Shown in pieces: positions 57,156-64,000 of a stretch of 64,000 bases of DNA. The number at the start of each line of letters is the position of its first letter. The stretch's first letter is position 1. The notes under the pieces are model-generated. The model was not told where the DNA came from, ran no database searches, and saw only the letters and a list, made by a program, of their open reading frames with translations. The stretch lies in the NCBI RefSeq assembly GCF_043290135.1, contig NC_134705.1:97821739-97885738 (forward strand), written 5' to 3'. Origin of the DNA: Rhipicephalus microplus (taxonomy: Eukaryota > Arthropoda > Arachnida > Ixodida > Ixodidae). Made by a program: the position numbers and the translations under genes.

Positions 57156-57303
57156 CCATGTGGGTGGTACTTTGCACCCCCGGGCTGCTCGCAGTCGACG
57201 GTGTCATCGGAGCCGATGTTGCGTCGGGTGCTGGAGTCACAGGCCTTGGCCTCGGCGTCGTTAGTCGAATTCTGGGAGTAGTCGGTGCCGGTGTTGGCGG
57301 CGA
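57156..57303 (-). CDS. Gene B exon 3: Pro/Thr/Ser-rich stalk
   Basis: 148-bp exon, acceptor TTTATAG, donor GTGAGT. Phase 0 from the previous exon selects the frame starting SPPTPAPTTPRIRLTTPRPR; about 30 of 49 residues are Pro, Thr or Ser. Such a segment is typical of an O-glycosylated, mucin-like stalk between membrane and ectodomain. Another frame is also open, but it does not match the phases of the flanking exons. Confidence 0.65.
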
Positions 57304-58186
57304 CTATAAAAAAGAAGTACACCTCAGAATGGTGAGATGATATTCGGAGATTTTCCGCAAAGTCTTTAGCGTTTGCGGATTAGTGGGAAGGCGCGAAAGA
57401 CAGCCGCTCAACATGTGGTGCATTCAGGTGGTGCCTAGACGAACCGGATAAGCCCAAAATTCTTGTTGCAGTACCGAAGCGTATTGTACTGATAGTCACT
57501 CACACAAAAAAGGGGGTGGGGGAGGGCCTGGGATGACCACCTATCCTAATTATATCAAGGATGTGCGAATAAGCCGCATGTCTTTCACCTGCCACATCCG
57601 CCACGCTATTGTTTGATATGTGTGGCGACATACTGCGCCTAAATCGGCGCAGCCTTCGCCTCGTCCTCTTCAAACCCGTCGTGATACGGCTGCACGCTGC
57701 ACAATGTATTCGATTAGCGATAGGGCCACTGCAGCCACACTAAAGGATTACGTCACCGGCAGTGGCTACAAAACCAAGTTTCCAAGATTTTAAGATGCAT
57801 TTTTCGCTTCACTACCGAGACGAGAATAGCGTCAAAATGTTTGCACGGTGATTTTGCAAGGGGAATAAACAGCTGCCTTGTTTTTACTGTAGGATTCGTC
57901 GTTCCGTCATTAGGGATATCCCACATATGCACAAGGAGCACTTTTTATGGGGCTAGTTGGTTCATATTTATGACAGGTCTAACACACGGACTTCATGAAC
58001 ACAAGTGACAGTTTGTGTCGCTCATTGTGTCTGTCTCGCTTGAGCCTTACTCCTGCCGTTTTAATGAACAGAGTTGTGAAATTGCATATGTTTGACGTTG
58101 CTGGTGGCCGAAGACTTCTGATGTAGCGTTCTGAAGAGAGTTCACATCTCCCATTTATCCCCGGTAAGGGGGTACAAAAACATGCT
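57304..58186. other. Gene B intron up to the MITE
   Basis: No coding or repeat signal besides the MITE that follows. Confidence 0.45.
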
Positions 58187-58190
58187 TTAA

Positions 58191-58663
58191 AGGGACACTA
58201 AAGATAAAAACAATTTTTGCGTATTAGTAAAGTACATTTAGACAATCCCAGAAACGCCACTCCTATTGCGAGACGATGCTCAGTAAGCGACCAAAAGCAA
58301 GCTACAAAAAGTGGGTGGGGACATTTTGAGATTCCGGCACTAAATGTGACGGCATAGATTTCGACGATGTCTACTAGTTCTATGTGGTTCATAACCAGTA
58401 AAAATGAAGCAAATCGTCATCTATAGGTGCTGTAGCTCAATGTACAAAGTTTGCAAACCGTTCATTGAGGCAACGTCGCAAAAATAATACAATTTTCAAT
58501 CCGTGCGTCACGTGCGAAGATGTGGCAAGAAATTTAAAAATGCAATTTTAACCTAGATTTTCTCTCCTAATAATAAACCCATGATGCTGGATCTTACGAC
58601 TTAGAGTTGTCAGAGTTGAATTTATGAATCTAAACCAGGTCACTGTTTCTCTTCGGCATCCCT
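58191..58663. mobile_element. TTAA-flanked MITE beside exon 2 donor
   Basis: Starts AGGGACACTAAAGA and ends TTCGGCATCCCT, so the ends are short imperfect inverted repeats (AGGGA...). TTAA occurs on both sides (58187-58190, 58664-58667). No ORF. It ends 13 bp from the last base of gene B exon 2. Confidence 0.7.
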
Positions 58664-58676
58664 TTAATGTACTCAC

Positions 58677-58786
58677 AGGCACCGTTTGTTCCACAACCTC
58701 TGGGACAACCATGCGAGGGGGCGCATCGCCACCACCGCCACTGCTACGCGACTGGTTCGCAGCAACTTCCTCCTGGACTTCGGCGC
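58677..58786 (-). CDS. Gene B exon 2: acidic and Gly-rich linker
   Basis: 110-bp exon, acceptor AAAGCAG, donor GTGAGT. It completes the Gly codon left by the TM exon and reads AEVQEEVAANQSRSSGGGGD, then APPRMVVPEVVEQTVP. NQS is a possible N-glycosylation site. Low complexity fits a flexible linker outside the membrane. A TTAA-flanked MITE begins only a few bases beyond its donor site. Confidence 0.65.
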
Positions 58787-59066
58787 CTGCTTTGTAAACA
58801 AACAAACAAAAAAGCCTATCGTGATCAACTTCTGGGTTACTTCCGTGAGGTATGCATGACATCATGAAACTCAATTCATTCGCGAGGCGCTCTGCGAAAT
58901 TCCGTACAAGAGGAACTGCACAGCTGAATTCCCAACAGTTTGGCGCTTGTAATGGTCACTGCCTTAGAGTCTCCTGTAAATACAATAGAAAAAATTCAGG
59001 CACTATTGCCTGTGGGAGCTACAACGCCCGGCGTTTCAGCGAGCATGGGAAAGATGGGTAGTGCCC

Positions 59067-59275
59067 GAGTTTGTCTTATCTTCGCATCGCGGCTCCATTT
59101 GGCTTCGCGGGGCTTGGTGCTGCTTTGTCACAAAATGACAATCGGCGGATGTTCAGCAGTTGCGCTTCGCTACCTTGTCGTTCCAGGCTCACCAATTTAA
59201 AGCGGGTCCCGAAGTTCACAACGGTCTGTATTTTTGTTAAAGACAAAACCAAAACATGTCAATAAACAAAGCAAC
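59067..59275 (+). repeat. Dispersed repeat R2, copy 2
   Basis: Plus-strand copy of 20383-20627; both carry ATCGGCG(A/G)ATGTTCAGC and GTTGCGCTTC. Confidence 0.55.
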
Positions 59276-59858
59276 AAGTGCGTTCGAAGGTCTCAAGCAA
59301 GAAGACCAGGCAGATTTGTTTACTACCCATCATTTCGGTAGTCGCTGAACGATCGCAGCGCCAAAGTCTGCAATAGCAAATTCTCAGAAATTCTATGGTC
59401 GCTAGAACACCTGGTGTCGGTGTTGCAGTGACCACACTAGTACAAATCATGACTAGTCATACTTAGTATAACGCATGAAAATCAGTTTTAACAGCGTTCT
59501 CGGGAGAAAGCCTATCATGCCGTGTATAGAGTTTCGCGGTTTGCATTTGATCTTGTTTTCTGTCGGTGTTTGACATTGAAAAACGGAAAAAAGAATCAAG
59601 TTTTCAACTTTGCGGAATGTTTGACGCAGCCCGGAACAAAATCGTAAGAAGAATACAGCTAAATGAAATGGGTCAGTTCTCAAAGAATCGCCTTGCATAA
59701 GCCTAATGACAAGTGACAATCAACCCAAGGATACTATTGGTGACTTTTTTGTCAGTAATGACGTTATGAATATGAATAAATTAAAGCGAATGAAACAACA
59801 ACTTTCCAGGAACCGTATGTTGTAATATATAAATAACACACCACCTGACACTCAACTG

Positions 59859-59861
<3 letters not shown>

Positions 59862-59957
<96 letters not shown>

Positions 59958-59959
59958 TA
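59862..59959. repeat. (TA)n microsatellite
   Basis: About 45 TA units with one break near 59950. Confidence 0.95.
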
Positions 59960-60210
59960 AGGGAAAGAAGTGTATACCTAAGGGCTCGTTTTTCCTTGTT
60001 TTGACACAATGTTAATGAGATCTAACAGGCAGAATAGCCAAGGAATGTACAGGGGAAGTTATTGGAACCAATGGAATGTAAATAAGAAGATAGAAAAGTG
60101 GGTGAAAAAATAACCAGCCATGAGCAGGAAATGAACCTACGACCTTCGAATAACGCGTTCGATGGTCTAACCAGTGAGCTATCACAGCGGCCTTCCCTCC
60201 ATCCACTTTT
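59960..60210 (-). mobile_element. Second tRNA-headed SINE-like repeat
   Basis: On the minus strand a tRNA-like head (GTGATAGCTCACTGGTTAGA as box A, GGTCGTAGGTTCATTTCC as box B) is followed by a body with GGTTATTTTTTCACCCACTT and CATTGGTTCCAATAACTTCC. Distinct from the Ruka-type family. Confidence 0.7.
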
Positions 60211-60414
60211 TGGGTTTTTATATGTGAATTTAGAAGTAGGAGTGTTTGTCAGCGCCATCTATAAGCCAAGCGACGAGTGTGAAACACTCTTTTATGCGCA
60301 TGTGTGGCGTCACGTAGCACGTGAACTTATCACGAGCGGGCAGCTGATTAATAGTCCCTCGTATACAACCTAATGACACCAAGTCTGCCAGTACGAGAAC
60401 CTCGTTAATGAATA

Positions 60415-60583
60415 AGCGAAAGAAGTGTATACCTAAGGGCTCGTTTTTCCTTGTTTTGACACAATATTAATGAGATCTAACAGATAGTAATGCCAAGGAA
60501 TGTACAGGGGAAGTTATTGGAACCAATGGAATGTAAATAAGAAGAAAGAAAAGTGGGTGAAAAAATAACCAGCCGTGAGCAAG
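60415..60583 (-). repeat. Duplicate of the 59960-60125 block
   Basis: About 165 bp direct copy (GAAGTGTATACCTAAGGGCT, GAATGTACAGGGGAAGTTAT) with few differences. It stops inside the SINE body, where a (TA)n(TG)n tract begins. Confidence 0.85.
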
Positions 60584-60584
60584 A

Positions 60585-60667
<83 letters not shown>
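60584..60667. repeat. (TA)n(TG)n compound microsatellite
   Basis: About 13 TA units followed by about 28 TG units. Confidence 0.95.
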
Positions 60668-60668
<1 letters not shown>

Positions 60669-61169
60669 ACTCGCTATGTGTTTGATCGTATTCATGTGTA
60701 TATCCAAACCATTGTAAGGATCATTATCTTGGCAGACGTACACAATAATATATCGCAATGCTAACCCATGTATGTATTTTAGCCTAGGGCTCATAAGCAA
60801 TGTTAGCAACGCTTTCGCACAAATCACACCGCAATGATTCGGAAGCTTCGGGGCTTTTGAGATTATTCTGTTAAGAGTGCGCTGAGGACACAAGTACACC
60901 ATTTTATTCGAAAGTGTACGCGAGCACCAGTGAGCACCAGGTTCAGTGACTTACGTATACAAGAAGGCCGCGAGGAGTAGCCGGTGCCACGCATTGGCAC
61001 CAACCTCTCCTTACATACATGTAATAAAAAAAAAAGAAGGCCGCGTTACACCTATGACTAGAACACTCCACGGCTGCTGATCGCTCTACTTGTCATCAGT
61101 ACAAGGTGCGTAGGCGCAGTGTCCATTGTATCCAGTATTTCTGGGCCATTGAGACCTTCTATTTTCTGT

Positions 61170-62155
61170 TATTCCTCTGTTACACCGACAGTCTAAACCA
61201 TACTTAACGTAGCCGTGATTACGAGTAACCACGGTTCTTTAAGATATGACCTTGTTACACTGGCTACAATCTAAAGCATGGTAAACGTTACCGGTGTTTG
61301 CTTATGTTGCTCGGTACATCAAACCACGGTTTTGCCGCTAACCGCGGTTGTAGGAGACCGGGCTTGGCGACCTCAGTTTGGTGGTTACCCCAGGAAATGG
61401 CGGCGTCCGCAGAGGATGGGTGCACGCCGGCGAGCGCCTTAGCCGATCACACTTTTGCGTTGTGTATACCACCGGTGAACCGTGGATAGCACTCACGGAT
61501 ATTTAATACGGTTAACCATGGTTGGTCGCAACCATGGGTAACTTGCCTGTGCAACAAGAGTATTATCACACAACACACCAAATCGTGGTTAGGCCGCTAT
61601 ACGGACGGCTGTGAGAAACAGAATTCGGGAACCTTGGTCTGGCGGTCAACCGAGGAAATGGTGGCGTCCATGGTGTATGGGTTAGTCGCCTTAAGCGAGA
61701 CCATTTTTGCGCTGTGTAACATTCCTGAACTATGATTGATGCTATTCACGTGTCAAGGCGGTCAACCATGGGTATTGTCACAACGGCGGGCAACGCCTCC
61801 CAGAAAAACTATGCCTGGAACGTTGCTTTCTTTTCAATTGAGAGCTTCCTGCCAGCACTTCCTGCCTGCCACACCCCCAGCATTGTGTTGTGACCGGCCG
61901 CCGCATAAGACCGCTCGCCTCTGTACCGCTCAGTCACGTGAGATTACCGTAAGGCTCTGTCACGTGACATCAGGTTGCTCAGAGGCAAATGTGAGAGCAT
62001 TGCTGTGTTCGCAGGGGGCGGTTGTCGGAGACACTTGCCTTCGTACCGAAGGAGCAGAGTAAAATCACAGGGTAGAGCAGCGCGTTCGCAGCTCACGTTC
62101 AAGGCAAATTTTTTTTAGGAGGCGTTTTGGTGCGGAACTTGCCTGTGTAACAAGG
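61170..62155. repeat. Nested repeats with CTTGTTACAC-type ends
   Basis: Words like CTTGTTACACTGGC near 61251 and the inverse of CTTGTTGCACAGGC near 61541 bound one unit; a third end, GCCTGTGTAACAAGG, is near 62140. Two diverged units share GAGGAAATGG(C/T)GGCGTCC. Palindromic words such as GGTTAACCATGG are frequent. Looks like a DNA transposon family; class not assigned. Confidence 0.45.
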
Positions 62156-62287
62156 GTGCAAGCCGGCACCGCCATTAACCGGGACGGCTACTTGAGCATG
62201 ATGTCATGGATACTAGGGGATCTGACCAATACTTCAGGACTTAAATGCACATATATACCCCTTACAGTGTGCGGGGCGATGCTCACC

Positions 62288-62440
62288 TCCGTAGCTCAGA
62301 TGACAGAGCATGGCATGCGTCATTCGAAGGTCGTAGGTTTGGTTCCTGCCGACGGCTAGATATTTTTTCGTCCATTTTTATTCAGTTGGAGTTACTGCTT
62401 TTATTACTTACCCTTACCTTTTCATTAATGTCTCAACTCA
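62288..62440 (+). mobile_element. tRNA-headed repeat
   Basis: CTCCGTAGCTCAGATGACAG (box A-like) and GGTCGTAGGTTTGGTTCC (box B-like), followed by a T-rich body like the 59960-60210 family. Not a functional tRNA: no closed acceptor stem seen. Confidence 0.6.
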
Positions 62441-62707
62441 TCTATAGAACCAGCGATGCATAAGGAAAAACAGGAGTTCACCCATTGCTTCTTAACGCCT
62501 AAAGATAACCCCAAGAAATGGTGACATATGTGTTTTAAGAAGCTTGTTCTTAGGTATATATTACAGCGTGGTGCCATAGTACTCAATATTCGTGTTTGTT
62601 CTGTTGCTGTTTAACGCAATGCTGTCTAGTTTATGTGGTTGTGACAGCCCGTGCGCGAATGAGCTAACGGATGTGGTGTTGCGCTGCTGAACACGTGCGT
62701 ACGGGTT

Positions 62708-62890
62708 GAAGTGCCGGCCAAGGCGGCTGCTTGTCAAATGCGGCGAAATATAAAATCGCCTGCGTACATAGCCGATAGTGCATGTTATAGGGAACGAAGT
62801 GCCGGCCAAGGCGGCTGCTTGTCAAATTCGACGAAATATAAAATCGCCTGCCGATACTGCATGTTATAGAGAACGCCGCAGTTGGCAAAA
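62708..62890. repeat. Two tandem units of about 91 bp
   Basis: GAAGTGCCGGCCAAGGCGGC begins both units, and CGAAATATAAAATCGCCTGC occurs in both. Few differences. Confidence 0.8.
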
Positions 62891-63397
62891 TTTTTACCGT
62901 TGAGGAAACAAAAAGAAGGAGGAAGCATTATGTCAGGAGCATTTTGAAGCCAGCCATATCGGCCCAACATGTGACCGTTTGCGTCAAGCTGACGCAAGCA
63001 ATGAGACTTGCCGAGACTTCCGGGTGTGGTGCTCGGAGATTTTAACCTAACCACGCTCGTTCGGCGCTGAGCGGCCAGTTCATACAGGAGGTTCAAAAAC
63101 AAAACGCCACGTAGAGTACCAAAACCTACCGAGTGCTCTGACGTTCAGACCATGTGTTCGGCCTTGAGCTTCACTTGTGTGACGTAATAGGCCCTCCGTT
63201 CTTTTTTCTTTCTTCTATGATTTATACGAATACCGACTCGTAACCCTACGGCCTACCGCATTGTGATATGATTAGTGGAGCACGCGTAACCCACTTTTTT
63301 TTATTTCATCCGGAAAAGCCTAATACATACACCTTCACTAGGATTTCATTCTTCACAACGGCACAAAGTCACTGGCTGCGCCGTCGGGAATACTTAC
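62891..63397. other. Gene B intron; nothing recognised
   Basis: No coding signal; ends at the donor of the TM exon. Confidence 0.45.
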
Positions 63398-63504
63398 CCC
63401 CGACTTCGGAAATGACCAGCAGCACCGCGACTGCTCCGGCAAGTGCGAAAATCATGGCGCAGCAGCACACTGCGACTGAGTACCTCGTGTCCCAACCTTG
63501 CTCC
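63398..63504 (-). CDS. Gene B exon 1 in window: transmembrane segment
   Basis: 107-bp exon, acceptor AAATTACAG and donor GTAAGT. After one base that completes a split codon it reads EQGWDTRYS, then a hydrophobic stretch from VAVCCCAMIF to AVLLVIS, then EVG. Arg on the N-terminal side and acidic residues after the helix favour a cytoplasmic N-terminus (type II). Three adjacent Cys at the inner membrane edge could be palmitoylated. The start codon is upstream and was not found in the last 500 bases of the window. Confidence 0.7.
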
Positions 63505-63816
63505 CTGTAATTTTTCAAAGAGGGGATTGGTTGCACAAGGGCGTAAACACACAAACAAAAAAAGAAACGCGAGGCCAGAACTAGATAGTGCCAAACTGTT
63601 ATGACGATAGGTCTTATAAACTGTCTGTAATTGCGAAACCAGAATTGTGCTTCTTGCAATCAAAGACTGCGTTCTCCTCTCATTGTTTCTACGCAGATTG
63701 TACTATGAGCATGTATTTTTCGCTTCTGAAAATGTAAGTGCTTGTCTCGGTTAGTGCGTCCGCTATATGGTTTAGTAGCACAATGGGGCAACTGGAACAG
63801 TCTGTTGCCTGTTAAG

Positions 63817-64000
63817 ACCCGCCGCGGTGGTCTAGTGGCTGAGGTATTCGGCTGCCGACCCGAAGGTCACGGGATAGAATCCCGCCTGTGGCGGCTGGAT
63901 TTGCGATGGCGGTGGAAATGTTGTAGGCCCGTGTGCTCAGATTTGGGTGCACGTTAAAGAACCCCAGGTGGTCGAAATTTCTGGAACCCTCCACTACGAC
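63817..64000 (+). mobile_element. Ruka-type SINE, cut by window end
   Basis: Head GCCGCGGTGGTCTAGTGGCT, body with GTGCACGTTAAAGAACCCC, reaching CCACTACGAC at the last base. The missing upstream exon of gene B was not seen in the 300 bp before it. Confidence 0.88.

Larger units (their letters stand above)
27217..63504 (-). other. Gene B model: type II membrane GH18-like protein
   Basis: Ten coding exons on the minus strand join without a phase conflict to about 490 residues: 63398-63504, 58677-58786, 57156-57303, 51722-51953, 39504-39663, 35374-35498, 32917-33034, 31195-31362, 29232-29363 and 27217-27387 (stop). Order of parts: short cytoplasmic segment, about 24-residue TM helix, acidic/Gly-rich linker, Pro/Thr/Ser-rich stalk, then an extracellular GH18-like domain starting at NTCDILIYTHVRV. 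The first exon begins mid-codon, so at least one start exon lies further right. The catalytic DxxDxDxE of GH18 is absent, so a binding or structural role on the cell surface is possible but unproven. Introns contain Gypsy-2, a gag remnant, SINEs and a MITE. The paralogue gene A is convergent with it. Confidence 0.68.

Noticed and set aside
27217..63504. Gene B as an M13-type (neprilysin) metalloprotease
   Set aside because: A single-pass type II layout suggested it, but no HExxH or ExxxD motif is present, and the final exons fit GH18 better.

Overview
This window looks like nuclear DNA of a hard tick (Ixodidae), most likely a metastriate species; the species cannot be fixed from sequence alone. 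The grounds are several copies of the tRNA-headed SINE known from ticks (Ruka type), a Penelope-like fragment, Gypsy elements, LINE tails, TTAA-flanked MITEs and long microsatellites, with small exons bounded by GT/GC-AG splice sites. No bacterial gene organisation was seen.

Two paralogous host genes face each other tail to tail. Gene A (+) enters from the left and shows its last five coding exons at 3416-3540, 6452-6572, 15703-15870, 17237-17371 and 20966-21133. Gene B (-) shows ten exons from 63504 down to the stop at 27217. The five shared exons have the same order, phases and almost the same lengths. Gene B reads as a single-pass (type II) membrane protein: TM segment, acidic/Gly-rich linker, Pro/Thr/Ser-rich stalk, then an ectodomain whose strand order and last exons resemble glycoside hydrolase family 18. 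The DxxDxDxE catalytic motif is not present, so a chitinase-like, probably non-catalytic protein is inferred. Gene A is the same kind of protein but its N-terminal exons lie outside the window.

The introns and the 6 kb between the two stop codons are packed with mobile DNA. Gypsy-1 (7816-13046; 143-bp LTRs, ATAC target duplication) has an open gag but a decayed pol. Gypsy-2 (40216-48328; 741-bp LTRs with 2 visible differences, AACC target duplication) has open gag and pol and looks recent. Both carry the same -1 frameshift heptamer (GGGAAAC), an 8-nt spacer and a hairpin between gag and pol. A Penelope-like C-terminal fragment with a GIY-YIG domain forms an inverted duplication (4344-6187; 907-bp arms, 30-bp spacer). 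There are also seven Ruka-type SINE copies, a second tRNA-headed repeat, LINE 3' ends, two TTAA MITEs, several unnamed dispersed repeat families present as two copies each, and microsatellites.

The most notable points are the paired frameshift signals, the membrane-anchored GH18-like gene pair with GC-AG introns, and the long palindrome, which could be real or an assembly artefact.
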